NCBI RefSeq assembly: GCF_003850565.1
Contig: NZ_CP027706.1
Location: 4,836,001-4,900,000 of the forward strand
DNA length: 64,000 nt
Direction of reading: 5' to 3'
DNA from: Pseudomonas sessilinigenes
GTDB lineage: Bacteria; Pseudomonadota; Gammaproteobacteria; Pseudomonadales; Pseudomonadaceae
In this document: positions 45,313 through 55,086 of the stretch, in pieces
Numbering within the stretch: the stretch's first letter is position 1
Layout of the letters: each line of letters starts with the position of its first letter
Notes under the pieces: model-generated
Told to the model about the DNA's origin: nothing
Databases searched by the model: none
Seen by the model: only the letters and a program-made list of their open reading frames with translations
Position numbers and translations under genes: made by a program

Positions 45313-47331
45313 ATGTTTGGTAAATTAAGTCTGGACGCGATACCGTTCCACGAGCCGATTGTCATGGTCACCATTGCCATGATCGCGCTGGGTGGTCTGG
45401 CGGTCGTCGCGGGTATCACCTATTTCAAGAAATGGACCTACCTGTGGTCCGAGTGGCTGACTTCGGTCGACCACAAGAAAATCGGCGTGATGTACATCAT
45501 CGTCGCCATGGTCATGCTGCTGCGTGGTTTTGCCGACGCCATCATGATGCGTTCCCAGCTGGCCCTGGCCACCGAGGGTTCGCCTGGTTACCTGCCACCT
45601 GAACACTATGACCAGATCTTCACCGCCCACGGTGTGATCATGATCATCTTCATGGCGATGCCATTCTTCACCGGCCTGATGAACCTCGTCGTGCCGCTGC
45701 AGATCGGCGCTCGCGACGTGGCCTATCCATTCCTCAACTCCCTGAGCTTCTGGCTGCTGGTTTCCGGCGTCGTGCTGATCAACCTGTCCCTGGGTGTTGG
45801 CGAATTCGCCAAGACCGGCTGGGTTGCCTATCCGCCGCTGTCGGGCCTGCAATACAGTCCTGGCGTGGGTATGGACTACTACATCTGGGCGCTACAGCTT
45901 TCAGGTCTAGGGACAACGCTGACGGGGGTCAACTTCCTGGCCACCGTACTGAAGATGCGTACCCCGGGCATGAAGATCATGGACATGCCGATCTTCACCT
46001 GGACCTGCACCTGGGCCAACGTGCTGATCGTGGCTTCGTTCCCGATCCTGACCGCTACCCTGGCGCTGCTGACGCTTGACCGCTACATGGATTTCCACAT
46101 TTTCACCAATGAACTTGGTGGCAATCCAATGATGTACGTGAACCTGTTCTGGGCCTGGGGTCACCCCGAGGTGTACATCCTGATCCTGCCGGCGTTCGGT
46201 ATCTTCTCCGAAGTCATCTCGACCTTCTCCGGCAAGCGCCTGTTCGGCCACCATTCGATGATCTACGCTTCCGGCGCGATCTCGATCCTGGGCTTCATGG
46301 TCTGGCTGCACCACTTCTTCACCATGGGTTCGGGTGCCAGCGTCAACGCCTTCTTCGGTCTGGCGACGATGCTGATTTCGATCCCGACGGGGGTGAAGCT
46401 GTTCAACTGGCTGTTCACCATCTACCACGGCCGCTTGCGCATCACCAGCCAGGTTCTGTGGACCCTGGGCTTCATGGTGACCTTCGCCATCGGCGGCATG
46501 ACCGGCGTACTGCTGGCCATCCCGGGTGCCGACTTCGTTCTGCACAACAGCCTGTTCGTGATCGCGCACTTCCACAACGTGATCATCGGCGGTGCGGTAT
46601 TCGGTTACATCGCCGGCTTCGGCTTCTACTTCCCGAAAGCCTTCGGCTTCAAGCTGCATGAAGGTTGGGGCAAGGCTGCCTTCTGGTTCTGGATCTCGGG
46701 CTTCTTCGTCGCGTTCATGCCGCTCTATGCACTGGGCTTCATGGGCATGACCCGTCGTCTGAACGCCACCACCAACCCAGAGTGGGTGCCGTACCTGTAC
46801 GTCGCCATGGTGGGTGCAGTCTTGATCGCTGTGGGTATCGCCTGCCAGTTGATCCAGCTGTACGTCAGCGTGCGTGATCGCAAGCAGAACATGTGTGTAT
46901 CGGGCGACCCGTGGAATGCCCACACCCTGGAATGGTCGACCTCGTCGCCACCTCCGTTCTACAACTTCGCGGTACTGCCGAAAGCCGAAGGTATCGATCC
47001 GTTCACCGAAGTCAAGGAAAACGGCACTGCCTACGAGCAGCCTGGCCGCTACCAGCCGATCCACATGCCCAACAACACCGCTACCGGTTTGGTCATGGGG
47101 GCTCTGCTGACCGTGTTCGGTTTCGCCATGATCTGGCACATCTGGTGGATGGCCATCGCGAGCCTGGCCGGCACCGTGATCTATTTCGCGATCCACGCTG
47201 CCCGTGATGATCAAGGCTACATGGTGCCGGTCGAGACGATCGAGCGCATCGAAGCCGAGCAGCACAAGCGTCTGGTATCGGAGAAGAAGATCCCGGCTAC
47301 CCGTGTTGAAACCTCGTTGGAACAGGCTTAA
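45313..47331 (+). CDS. cyoB: Cytochrome bo3 ubiquinol oxidase subunit I
   Basis: A 672-residue heme-copper oxidase subunit with about fifteen membrane segments. It holds low-spin heme b, heme o3 and CuB. Key stretches are [19 protein letters not shown] (heme ligand), [21 protein letters not shown] (CuB His and the cross-linked Tyr), WLHHFFTMG, and [15 protein letters not shown]. It reduces O2 to water with proton pumping. It starts three bases after cyoA. Confidence 0.98.
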   Translation: MFGKLSLDAIPFHEPIVMVTIAMIALGGLAVVAGITYFKKWTYLWSEWLTSVDHKKIGVMYIIVAMVMLLRGFADAIMMRSQLALATEGSPGYLPPEHYDQIFTAHGVIMIIFMAMPFFTGLMNLVVPLQIGARDVAYPFLNSLSFWLLVSGVVLINLSLGVGEFAKTGWVAYPPLSGLQYSPGVGMDYYIWALQLSGLGTTLTGVNFLATVLKMRTPGMKIMDMPIFTWTCTWANVLIVASFPILTATLALLTLDRYMDFHIFTNELGGNPMMYVNLFWAWGHPEVYILILPAFGIFSEVISTFSGKRLFGHHSMIYASGAISILGFMVWLHHFFTMGSGASVNAFFGLATMLISIPTGVKLFNWLFTIYHGRLRITSQVLWTLGFMVTFAIGGMTGVLLAIPGADFVLHNSLFVIAHFHNVIIGGAVFGYIAGFGFYFPKAFGFKLHEGWGKAAFWFWISGFFVAFMPLYALGFMGMTRRLNATTNPEWVPYLYVAMVGAVLIAVGIACQLIQLYVSVRDRKQNMCVSGDPWNAHTLEWSTSSPPPFYNFAVLPKAEGIDPFTEVKENGTAYEQPGRYQPIHMPNNTATGLVMGALLTVFGFAMIWHIWWMAIASLAGTVIYFAIHAARDDQGYMVPVETIERIEAEQHKRLVSEKKIPATRVETSLEQA

Positions 47332-47334
47332 TCC

Positions 47335-47961
47335 ATGTCGAACTTAGTGACCAATGCTGGACACGCCCATGGTCATGACCATGGGCACGATGACCATCAC
47401 CACGACTCGGGCGAGATGACCGTATTCGGTTTCTGGCTCTACTTGATGACCGACTGCATTCTGTTTGCGTCGATCTTCGCGGTATACGCGGTACTGGTTA
47501 ACAACGTAGCGGGTGGCCCGTCGGGCCACGACATCTTCGAACTGCCTTATGTACTGGGCGAAACCGCTCTGCTGCTGTTCAGTTCGATCACCTACGGCTT
47601 CGCCATGCTGGCGTTCTTCCGGGGCAACAAGAAGCAGGTTCTGGGCTGGCTGGCCATGACCTTCCTGTTCGGCCTGGGCTTCATCGGCATGGAGATCAAC
47701 GAGTTCCACCTGCTGATCTCCGAAGGCTACGGCCCTAGCCGTTCCGGCTTCCTGTCCGGGTTCTTCACCCTGGTCGGTACCCACGGTCTGCACGTGACCA
47801 GCGGTCTGATCTGGATGGCAATCATGATGTACCAGGTGCAGAAAAAAGGCCTGACGGCGACCAACAAGACCCGTCTGAGCTGCCTGAGCCTGTTCTGGCA
47901 CTTCCTGGACGTGGTGTGGATCTGCGTATTCACCGTTGTTTACCTGATGGGGACTATGTAA
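47335..47961 (+). CDS. cyoC: Cytochrome bo3 ubiquinol oxidase subunit III
   Basis: A 208-residue membrane subunit with five membrane segments. The N terminus is histidine-rich ([19 protein letters not shown]), which could bind metal, and is followed by [24 protein letters not shown]. Later [21 protein letters not shown] and [17 protein letters not shown] are typical of subunit III. It starts three bases after cyoB. Confidence 0.97.
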   Translation: MSNLVTNAGHAHGHDHGHDDHHHDSGEMTVFGFWLYLMTDCILFASIFAVYAVLVNNVAGGPSGHDIFELPYVLGETALLLFSSITYGFAMLAFFRGNKKQVLGWLAMTFLFGLGFIGMEINEFHLLISEGYGPSRSGFLSGFFTLVGTHGLHVTSGLIWMAIMMYQVQKKGLTATNKTRLSCLSLFWHFLDVVWICVFTVVYLMGTM

Positions 47962-48291
47962 ATGGCCAACGCACACTCCCACGACGAAGCCGGTCACGGC
48001 AGCGTCAAGTCCTACGCCATCGGCTTCATCCTGTCGGTCATCCTGACACTGATCCCGTTCGGCCTGGTGATGTACCCGTCGCTGCCTAAAGACGTGACCC
48101 TGTGGATCGTCCTGGCGTTCGCGGTGATCCAGGTGCTGGTGCACCTGGTGTACTTCCTGCACCTGGACCGTTCCGCGGCACAGCGCAACAACGTGGTGGC
48201 GTTCATCTTCGCCGCGTTGGTCATTGTCCTGCTGGTTGGTCTGTCGTTGTGGATCATGTTCAGCATCCACACCGTCATGATGGCGAAGTGA
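47962..48291 (+). CDS. cyoD: Cytochrome bo3 ubiquinol oxidase subunit IV
   Basis: A 109-residue protein with three membrane segments (about 20-40, 48-68 and 80-103). The sequence [24 protein letters not shown] and [19 protein letters not shown] matches the CyoD family, which aids assembly of the CuB site. The ATG directly follows the cyoC stop with no gap. Confidence 0.96.
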   Translation: MANAHSHDEAGHGSVKSYAIGFILSVILTLIPFGLVMYPSLPKDVTLWIVLAFAVIQVLVHLVYFLHLDRSAAQRNNVVAFIFAALVIVLLVGLSLWIMFSIHTVMMAK

Positions 48292-48301
48292 GGTAGACCC
48301 G

Positions 48302-49189
48302 ATGTCGCTCAAGCACTTTATCCAAATCACCAAACCGGGGATCATTTTCGGTAACGTGCTTTCGGTGGCAGGCGGGTTCTTCCTGGCCTCGAAGGGGCAT
48401 GTCGATCTGGCCATTTTCCTGGCCGCCATGATCGGCACCTCGCTGGTGGTAGCGTCCGGTTGCGTGTTCAACAACTGCATCGACCGTGACATCGACCTGA
48501 AGATGGAGCGCACCAAGAACCGCGTGCTGGTCCAGGGCCTGATCTCCCTGGAAGTGGCCCTGGTCTATGCCTCCCTCCTCGGTGTCGCCGGCGTCGCCTT
48601 GCTGTACTACGTGGCCAACCCGTTGGCCGCATTGTTCGCGGTAATCGGCTTTGTCATCTACGTTGGCTTCTACAGCCTGTACCTCAAGCGCAAGTCGGTT
48701 CACGGCACGCTGGTGGGCAGCCTGTCCGGGGCCATGCCGCCGGTGATTGGTTACGTGGCCGTGAGCAACAGCTTCGACATGGCCGCGTTGACCCTGCTGG
48801 TGATGTTCAGCCTGTGGCAGATGCCGCATTCCTATGCCATCGCGATCTTCCGCTTCAACGACTACCTGGCCGCATCGATCCCGGTGCTGCCGGTCAAGCG
48901 CGGTATTCGCGTGGCCAAGAAGCACATCCTGTACTACATCCTGGCGTTCCTGGTGGCGACCCTGATGCTGACCTTCAGCGGGTATGCCGGCATGAGCTAC
49001 ATGGCGGTAGCGGCGGCGATGGGCATGTACTGGCTGTACATGGCCTGGACCGGCTACAAGGCGGTGGATGACACCGTGTGGGCCCGCAAGCTCTTCGTGT
49101 TCTCGATCTTCACCATCACCGCGTTGAGCGTGATGATGTCGGTGGATTTCAAGGCCCCGGCCGAGCTCTTGCTGACCTACGCCCACTGA
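48302..49189 (+). CDS. cyoE: Protoheme IX farnesyltransferase (heme O synthase)
   Basis: A 295-residue UbiA-family membrane prenyltransferase that converts heme b to heme o for subunit I. The first Asp-rich motif is [18 protein letters not shown]; the second region is in [19 protein letters not shown]. Eight or nine membrane segments are visible. It ends the operon, 15 bases before a strong terminator. Confidence 0.97.
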   Translation: MSLKHFIQITKPGIIFGNVLSVAGGFFLASKGHVDLAIFLAAMIGTSLVVASGCVFNNCIDRDIDLKMERTKNRVLVQGLISLEVALVYASLLGVAGVALLYYVANPLAALFAVIGFVIYVGFYSLYLKRKSVHGTLVGSLSGAMPPVIGYVAVSNSFDMAALTLLVMFSLWQMPHSYAIAIFRFNDYLAASIPVLPVKRGIRVAKKHILYYILAFLVATLMLTFSGYAGMSYMAVAAAMGMYWLYMAWTGYKAVDDTVWARKLFVFSIFTITALSVMMSVDFKAPAELLLTYAH

Positions 49190-49204
49190 GCCTGACGATG
49201 TTCG

Positions 49205-49234
49205 AAAAAGCCCTGCCTTGCGCAGGGCTTTTTT
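49205..49234 (+). terminator. Rho-independent terminator of cyoABCDE
   Basis: AAAAAGCCCTGC (49205-49216) pairs with GCAGGGCTTTTT (49222-49233) around CTTGC. It ends the cyo transcript and isolates the next regulator gene. The 198 bases to the regulator hold no other feature I can support. Confidence 0.93.
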
Positions 49235-49432
49235 GTGCTTGTCGGTAAGTGCGGCGATTGTCTGGACAAGTAGCCCCCGGGCATGATTCATTCAGCGCTC
49301 GTTCAACAGTAGGAGGTTGGACGAGCCGGTTTCTGGCGGTGGCGATTCACTCCAGGCGCTTCGGATCGAAGGCCGTCGTGGCAGCGGGTTCAAAAGATCC
49401 GGTTGTCTTTATGTTGACCAGGGATGAGGCAC

Positions 49433-50128
49433 ATGCGAAGCGACAATCTATCCAATAACCCCACGTCTTTGGCCGCGCTGGATCGGCGCGAGCAATTGGA
49501 CAGCGAACTGGCCAACCTCGGGTTGGGCCTGTTCGAGGTCTATCAATGCGGGCCGACGCTGGACGAAGCGGAAACCATCACCAACCACCCCGAAGTCCTG
49601 CAACCGCCCAAGGTTGACGAGGGCTACCAGCGCGAGCAACTGCTGTCGCTGTCCAAGCGGCGCATCAAGCCGTTTTTCTGGAGCGACGAAAACCTGCTGG
49701 TCAACGCCGACGAAGAAGGCCATGCACCGCCGGTAGCCGAAGGTGCGAGTTTCATCGTCCATGGTAACCAGGGGTTCTATTCGATCCTCAACTTGTGCAG
49801 CCTGGGTGAGAGCCATCGCTTCCGGGAAACGGTGCAAGCGCACAAGAGCGATATCCAGATGCTCTTGGTCTCGGTCTACGACGAGTCCCTGGAGAGCAGT
49901 GCCCCTATTCCCGAACTGCCGACAAGTATCCTGACTCCCCGGGAAACCGAAGTGCTGTCATGGACCAGTATTGGCAAGACGTATAACGAGATTTCGTTGT
50001 TGGCCAATATGAGTCCGCGCACCGTGAAGTTTCATATGAAGAATATCTTCAATAAACTCGAGGTGAATAACGGTAAGTCGGCTATTCGCAAAGCGCTGCA
50101 ACTTGGATATATAAAAGAGCCTGAGTAA
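49433..50128 (+). CDS. LuxR-type regulator next to the biosynthetic operon
   Basis: About 231 residues. The C-terminal LuxR helix-turn-helix (about 165-225) has LTPRETEVLSWTSIGKTYNEIS and MSPRTVKFHMKNIFNKLEV. The N-terminal 150 residues weakly follow the autoinducer-binding fold: IKPFFWSDEN and ASFIVHGNQGFYSILNL sit where that domain has its conserved Trp and Gly. Other usual ligand residues are not obvious, and no LuxI is in the window. I take it as a LuxR solo that may respond to another ligand. The ATG at 49433 has GAGG upstream; an ATG at 49424 is also possible. It likely controls the next operon. Confidence 0.82.
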   Translation: MRSDNLSNNPTSLAALDRREQLDSELANLGLGLFEVYQCGPTLDEAETITNHPEVLQPPKVDEGYQREQLLSLSKRRIKPFFWSDENLLVNADEEGHAPPVAEGASFIVHGNQGFYSILNLCSLGESHRFRETVQAHKSDIQMLLVSVYDESLESSAPIPELPTSILTPRETEVLSWTSIGKTYNEISLLANMSPRTVKFHMKNIFNKLEVNNGKSAIRKALQLGYIKEPE

Positions 50129-50572
50129 CTTCTCCTCGAGTTCGCCGGTTAAAAAACCTCTTACACCTTACTGGACTGCGCACGAGCCTGATCGTGCGCA
50201 GCCTTGTGCTGGTCCTTCAAATGACTCCCGACCATGTCCCCGAGGCCGTGCCTCACCAGGCTCGCCCAGCGCTCTCCCGTACGGGTTTTGAGCCTGTTTG
50301 GATGAACTTTTCCTGGGCCAGGTCCAGGAAATACAGGCCCTGGCAGCGACCCTGTCTAAAAGGGCAGCTTGTTGCCAAGGTGGCGCTGCTTTAGTTTTTT
50401 TCCTGCGATAAAGCCTGGTCCAGGCAATAAAAAAATTAGCCGCAATGTTCGCCAGCCTTGTGTTCCGAATCGGGAATCAAGCAGCGCGTGATCAAATTGA
50501 GCGTGATTGAAGTTGATTCCCTTCTGCTAAGGAAGTGAACGTTGTTGCGTACCGCTTAATTATGGAGTGATT
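50129..50572 (+). promoter_or_regulatory. Leader and operator region of the desaturase operon
   Basis: A 444-base AT-richer spacer with no gene. A perfect ten-base-pair hairpin (50176-50185 with 50192-50201) follows the regulator gene but lacks a T-tract. Two inverted repeats of the same core are visible: TCCTGG-n7-CCAGGA at 50311-50329 and GCCTGG-T-CCAGGC at 50413-50425. They lie 244 and 148 bases before the desaturase start and may be regulator sites. They do not match a standard lux box. TTCCGAATCGGGAA near 50464 is a further imperfect palindrome. Confidence 0.45.
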
Positions 50573-51643
50573 ATGCAGGTCGATAAGAATAAAGAGCCTA
50601 CTGGTGAATTGGCCGCGGGGATTACACGTGAAACTTTCGGGATGTTGAAACATCTTTGCAAGAAAGATAATTACCACTGGATGATTGCCCTCGGCAAAGA
50701 CTACGCCATCATTGCCTTCGCCATTTATCTGTCCCTTGGAATCAGCTACTGGTTCTATCCGCTGTCGCTGTTCCTGATTGGCACCACCCAACGCGCCTTG
50801 GCCAACATCCTTCATGAGTCGGCCCACAAGATGCTGGCCGAGAACCGCGCGATCAACTGGTTTGCCGGGACCTTTCTTTCCGGCTACCTGATTTTTCACC
50901 TGCACCAGTCCTATGTGGTGTCGCACATCAAGAACCACCATGTGCACCTGGGGCACCCGGAAAAAGACCCGGACTATGCCTTCCACCTCAAGTGCGGCCT
51001 GTATGACGTCAATCAATCCGAGCGTGAGTTCTTCCTGAAGAACGTGCTGATGGCACTCTCCGGGTTCCGCACCCTGCAATACATCAAGTACATCGTCAAC
51101 GACCGGGTCAAGCCCCAGGGCCAGGATCGCAAGTTCACCATCGAACGCTGGTTGCTGTGGGGCTACTGGCTGGCCATTTTCGCGGTGGCCGGCTACTTCG
51201 GGGTGATCGGCCAGTTGCTGCTGTTCTGGCTGGTACCGCTGTTCACCATGGCGGTGGCAGTGGGCTGGATCATCGAGCTGGCGGAGCACTATCCATTGCC
51301 GGCGGCCGAAAAGGAAAAACTCCTGCTGACCCGTAACCGCAAGGGTTCGGCCCTGGAAAACTTCTTCTTCGGCCGGCATGACGACAACTACCACCTGGTG
51401 CACCACCTGCATCCAGCCATTCCCCACTGGAACATGAAGAAAGCCCATGCGCTACTGATGACTCACCCCGAGTACGCCCGCTGGGACAACCTTTGGGCCG
51501 GCATCTTCACTCGCGACCGCAAGGGCCGGCACAAGGAGACGATGCTCAGCTACGCCGCCAAGTACCGCGCCCATCGCCTGAGCAATCGTGACGACACCAG
51601 CAGTTTCGCCCAGCAGATCCTTACTCAAGCTTCCGGGGTTTGA
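50573..51643 (+). CDS. Membrane di-iron fatty-acid-desaturase-family enzyme
   Basis: A 356-residue membrane protein with four to six hydrophobic segments and the three histidine boxes of the desaturase/hydroxylase family: HESAH (81-85), HIKNHH (118-123) and HLVHH (274-278), with an extra His in AEHYP (239). Such enzymes use a di-iron centre and O2 to desaturate or hydroxylate. The family includes RtxC, which desaturates an amino-acid-derived toxin (rhizobitoxine), so a lipid substrate is not assured. GGAG seven bases before the ATG at 50573 sets the start. It is the first gene of a five-gene operon. Confidence 0.88.
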   Translation: MQVDKNKEPTGELAAGITRETFGMLKHLCKKDNYHWMIALGKDYAIIAFAIYLSLGISYWFYPLSLFLIGTTQRALANILHESAHKMLAENRAINWFAGTFLSGYLIFHLHQSYVVSHIKNHHVHLGHPEKDPDYAFHLKCGLYDVNQSEREFFLKNVLMALSGFRTLQYIKYIVNDRVKPQGQDRKFTIERWLLWGYWLAIFAVAGYFGVIGQLLLFWLVPLFTMAVAVGWIIELAEHYPLPAAEKEKLLLTRNRKGSALENFFFGRHDDNYHLVHHLHPAIPHWNMKKAHALLMTHPEYARWDNLWAGIFTRDRKGRHKETMLSYAAKYRAHRLSNRDDTSSFAQQILTQASGV

Positions 51644-51646
51644 ACC

Positions 51647-52618
51647 ATGACCGATATGCCATCCAGCCTCATCGCAACCCTGGCCCTGAAAAGGCTCGCA
51701 GCCACCCCGGCCTATCGCGAAATGTTCCTGGCCTGCGCTTCCCTGCGTGATTTCCTGCGTCCTGCGGCCCTGCGCTACATCATTTCCGAGGACCGTGCGC
51801 AGATGCTGGACAAACTTGCAGCCCTGCAACTCAAGGGCTACCGCACCGGGTTGGAATATGTGGGTGAGGAGGCCAATACCCTGGCCGAAGTCCAGCAGGC
51901 CACCGAGGAATACCTGCGGTTGATCGACGCGATGTCCAGCCATGGCGGATTGCAGGAGCCGACCCAGTTGGGCTTCGACCTGTCCAACGTGGGCAGCCTG
52001 ATTTCCCGTGAGCTGGCACTGGAGAACTGCAACCGCATCCTGGCCCGGGCCGCCGAACGCTCGGTCGGAGTGATCATCAGCATGGAACGGTCGCAATGGA
52101 CCGATTCGATCCTGGATATCTTCCTGGCATTGAGCCGCCAGCATTCGCACCTGGGCATCACCCTGCAGGCTCAGCTGAACCGCACCGCCGATGACCTGGA
52201 AGACGTACTCAAGACCGGTTGCAAGGTGCGCCTGGTCAAGGGGGTCTACAGCGAGCCTGCGGCCGTCGCCCTGCCTCGGGGCGAAGCCCTGGACCAGCGA
52301 TATCTGGGTTTGTTGGAGCGCATCCGTGGTGCCGGTATCGCCTATGCCTTCGCCACCCAGGACCCAAGCCTGGTGCAAACCATCTGTGCCAGCGGGCTGG
52401 CCGATGGCGGGGAACTGGAGATGCTCCATGGTGTGCGCCCGCAACTGATCAAGTCGGTCAAGGACCAGGGCCGGGTCAAGACCCGGGTCTCGGCGGTCTA
52501 CGGCACCAACTGGTACCTGCACTTGCTGCATCGCATCGCCGAGTTTCCCGAGAACATTTTCCTGGCACTGGATGACGTGGCGAGCAAGCGCCAGTCGACA
52601 ACCGCCGCCTCCTACTGA
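51647..52618 (+). CDS. Proline dehydrogenase-like flavoenzyme, divergent active site
   Basis: A 323-residue TIM-barrel protein of the monofunctional proline dehydrogenase family. VRLVKGVYSEP (194-204) matches the family's VRL-x-KGAY-x-EP, and YGTNWYLHLLHRIAEFPEN (285-303) matches the C-terminal YG-x-x-WY...RRLAERP-x-N block. Differences from the usual sequence are His295-Arg296 in place of Arg-Arg, which bind the proline carboxylate, FATQD for FATHD (235-239), MLHG for MLYG (259-262) and SME for DME (145-147). FAD oxidation of an amino or imino acid is likely, but the substrate may not be proline. It is three bases after the desaturase. Confidence 0.85.
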   Translation: MTDMPSSLIATLALKRLAATPAYREMFLACASLRDFLRPAALRYIISEDRAQMLDKLAALQLKGYRTGLEYVGEEANTLAEVQQATEEYLRLIDAMSSHGGLQEPTQLGFDLSNVGSLISRELALENCNRILARAAERSVGVIISMERSQWTDSILDIFLALSRQHSHLGITLQAQLNRTADDLEDVLKTGCKVRLVKGVYSEPAAVALPRGEALDQRYLGLLERIRGAGIAYAFATQDPSLVQTICASGLADGGELEMLHGVRPQLIKSVKDQGRVKTRVSAVYGTNWYLHLLHRIAEFPENIFLALDDVASKRQSTTAASY

Positions 52619-52630
52619 TTGGGCCTTCTC

Positions 52631-53878
52631 ATGAAAAAATATGTCGCGTTGGTCGATGTCTACTCCAGCGGTAACTTCCTGCCGCAATACTTCAAGGACG
52701 CCGGGATCGGCCTGCTGCATGTGCAGAGCACCAAGGAGCTGATGCCGAGCATGCTCGGCCCGAACCTGGACGAGTTCGAGCACAACCTGGCGTTCGACGA
52801 CAATGCCCAGGATATCGTCGCACGCTTGCGCGAATTCCCGCTGGTGGCGGTCATCGCCGGCCAGGAGCCAGGCGTGCCGTTCGCCGACTACCTGAGCGAG
52901 CAACTGCAGTTGCCGAGCAATGGCAGTGCCGGTTCGCTGGCCCGGCGCAACAAGTTCGAGATGATCAACAAGGTGGCGGCCGCCGGCCTGCTCACCGCAC
53001 GCCAGGTCAAGTCCAGCAGTGCCGCGCAACTGCTGGAGTGGGTCGAGGCCGGCAATGTGCTGCCCTGCGTGATCAAGCCGCTGAGTTCGGCATCGACCGA
53101 TGGCGTATCGATTTGCCATGACCTGGCGGATGTCGAACGAGCCTGCCAGGAGGTGCTGGCCAACCAGGACATCTTCGGCCTGGCCAACACCGAGATCCTT
53201 TGCCAGTCCTACCTCAAGGGCAACGAGTACATCGTCGACACCGTCAGTCGCGATGGCCAGACCTATGTCTGCGGTATCTGGCGCTACGTCAAGCGCGAGA
53301 TCGGCCATGGCAAGAACATCTACGACCGCGACGTGCTGATCGCCCCGGACAGCGACGTTGCCAATGCGCTGGTGGACTACATCCTCCAGGTTCTCAAGGC
53401 CTTGGGTATCGACAACGGGCCTGCGCATTCGGAAGTCATCATGACCGAGCAGGGACCGGCGCTGGTGGAGGTGGGGGCGCGGCTGAACGGCAACATGGAG
53501 CCGCGCTTCCACGACATCAGCCTGGACGGCAACCAGGCGCAACTGACCTACCTGGCCTATTGCGAGCCCGAGCGCTTCAAGGCGCAGTACGCTGGCAAGC
53601 GCTACAAGAAGCTCAAGGAGGCTTGCGTGATCAACACCGATACCACCCTGAGTGGCGAGGTCACCGGTTTCGATCCACAGGCCATCCAGAGCATCGAGAA
53701 CCTGGCGACGGTGCATAAGCTCAGCGTCAAGTACAAGGTGGGCAAGCAGATGAAACCCACCGTGGACCTGCTCAGCAGCCCGTTGCGAGTGTTCCTGTAC
53801 GCCGACGAGCAGCAGCGGATCGACCAGGACTACGAGCAGATCCGCGCCTACAAAGATCGCGTGTACTGCGTACGATGA
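52631..53878 (+). CDS. ATP-grasp carboxylate-amine ligase (L-amino-acid-ligase-like)
   Basis: A 415-residue ATP-grasp protein. The ATP-binding lysine is in LPCVIKPLSSAST (K149), the glycine-poor loop region spans about 150-160, and the metal-binding motif is LVEVGARLNGNMEP (E280, R284, N286), as in L-amino-acid ligases such as BacD-like enzymes. These join an amino acid carboxylate to an amine via an acyl phosphate. The start is the ATG at 52631, 12 bases past the previous stop; a TTG at 52619 is possible. Its stop overlaps the transporter start. It probably makes the amide or peptide bond of the product. Confidence 0.87.
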   Translation: MKKYVALVDVYSSGNFLPQYFKDAGIGLLHVQSTKELMPSMLGPNLDEFEHNLAFDDNAQDIVARLREFPLVAVIAGQEPGVPFADYLSEQLQLPSNGSAGSLARRNKFEMINKVAAAGLLTARQVKSSSAAQLLEWVEAGNVLPCVIKPLSSASTDGVSICHDLADVERACQEVLANQDIFGLANTEILCQSYLKGNEYIVDTVSRDGQTYVCGIWRYVKREIGHGKNIYDRDVLIAPDSDVANALVDYILQVLKALGIDNGPAHSEVIMTEQGPALVEVGARLNGNMEPRFHDISLDGNQAQLTYLAYCEPERFKAQYAGKRYKKLKEACVINTDTTLSGEVTGFDPQAIQSIENLATVHKLSVKYKVGKQMKPTVDLLSSPLRVFLYADEQQRIDQDYEQIRAYKDRVYCVR

Positions 53879-55083
53879 TGGGCACCTATCACGCCCTGCG
53901 CGGGCTCAACCGGCGCTTGCAGGCACTGTTCGTGGTGACCCTGGTGTTTCGCATGGGCACCATGGCGTTCCCGTTCTACGCCGCCTACCTGATCCACCAG
54001 CATGCAGTCTCGGCGAGTATCGCCGGGCTGCTGGTGGGCACTTATGGCGTGGGTGCGCTGTTCGTCGACCTGATCGTCGGGGCGCTGATCAAGCGCTTCT
54101 CCTCGGGGAGGGTGATCCTGGGTTCGCTGCTGACCAACGCCCTGCTGTTGCTGATCATCCCCTCGATCGACAGCATCGCGGCGTTGTTCGTGCTGTCGTT
54201 CCTCTGGGGGGGCTGCTACGAGGCCTTCACTCCGGCGACCTTCTCGGAGACGGTCAAGCACAGCGACCTGCAAACCCGCAAGGTGGCGTTTTCCTGCAAT
54301 CGCCTGGCGATCAATATCGGCATGGCCATCGGTCCACTGCTGGGCAGCCTGGTGTTCCTCAGTTCGGCCAGCGCGGTGTTCTACATCAATGCCGGGCTAT
54401 CGCTGTTGTCGTTCGTCGTCTGCCTGCGCTTTGCCGGCCATGCCTCCACGCAGGCCGCGGGCATGGCGGCGAACCAGGGGCGTGGCAACGGCTTGCCCGA
54501 TAGCGTGCCGTTCGAGCGCTCGCGCTTGCTGGTGATCCTGTTGACCTCATTGCCGGTGCACATTGCCTATGCCCTGCCGCCGACGTTTCTCTCGGCCTAC
54601 ATCATCAACTACACCGATCTTCCGACCTACTTCGTCGGGATCATCTTCTTCATCAATGCACTGCTGGTGATCCTGTTCGAAGTGCCGATCAACCAGCGCA
54701 TGTCCCATCTCTCCAGCAGCTACTCGCTGGTTGCGGGCTTTGTGTTGGCCGGGATCGGTTTCTTCCTCATGGGCTTCAGCGAGATCGGCTTGCTGCTGTT
54801 GCTGGCGACCGTGCTGTGGAGCCTGGGGGAGATGATCGTCTTTCCCAGCATCACGCACTACGTCAGCAGCATCTCCAGCCAGCACACGGTGGATCGCAAC
54901 CTGGGCTACTACTCGGCTGGCGTGAACATCGGGGTGATGATCACGCCCTCCCTGGCCTTCATGCTGGTGACCCAGCCGGCGTTGCTTTCGCCCTGGCTGG
55001 TCGCGGGGATCGTGTTGCTGTTGTTCGGCATCGGTGTGTCATTGATGAAACGTTCGGCCACTCTCTGGAACAAGGAAGCCTGA
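53875..55083 (+). CDS. Major facilitator superfamily transporter, likely exporter
   Basis: A 402-residue protein with twelve hydrophobic segments. Typical stretches are RMGTMAFPFYAAYLIHQ (TM1), GLLVGTYGVGALFVDLIVGALIKRFSSGRVILGS (TM2-3 loop of the D-x-x-x-G-x-x-x-R type, here with VGALIKRFSSGR), and EVPINQRMSHLSS between TM8 and TM9. It resembles drug/metabolite exporters. It overlaps the ligase by four bases (ATGA). In this operon it most likely exports the product and gives self-protection. Confidence 0.88.
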   Translation: MMGTYHALRGLNRRLQALFVVTLVFRMGTMAFPFYAAYLIHQHAVSASIAGLLVGTYGVGALFVDLIVGALIKRFSSGRVILGSLLTNALLLLIIPSIDSIAALFVLSFLWGGCYEAFTPATFSETVKHSDLQTRKVAFSCNRLAINIGMAIGPLLGSLVFLSSASAVFYINAGLSLLSFVVCLRFAGHASTQAAGMAANQGRGNGLPDSVPFERSRLLVILLTSLPVHIAYALPPTFLSAYIINYTDLPTYFVGIIFFINALLVILFEVPINQRMSHLSSSYSLVAGFVLAGIGFFLMGFSEIGLLLLLATVLWSLGEMIVFPSITHYVSSISSQHTVDRNLGYYSAGVNIGVMITPSLAFMLVTQPALLSPWLVAGIVLLLFGIGVSLMKRSATLWNKEA

Positions 55084-55086
55084 GCC

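Noticed and set aside
51452..53716. Minus-strand open frame of 754 codons inside the candidate operon
   Set aside because: It mirrors the desaturase, ProDH-like and ATP-grasp genes, whose motifs are clear on the plus strand.
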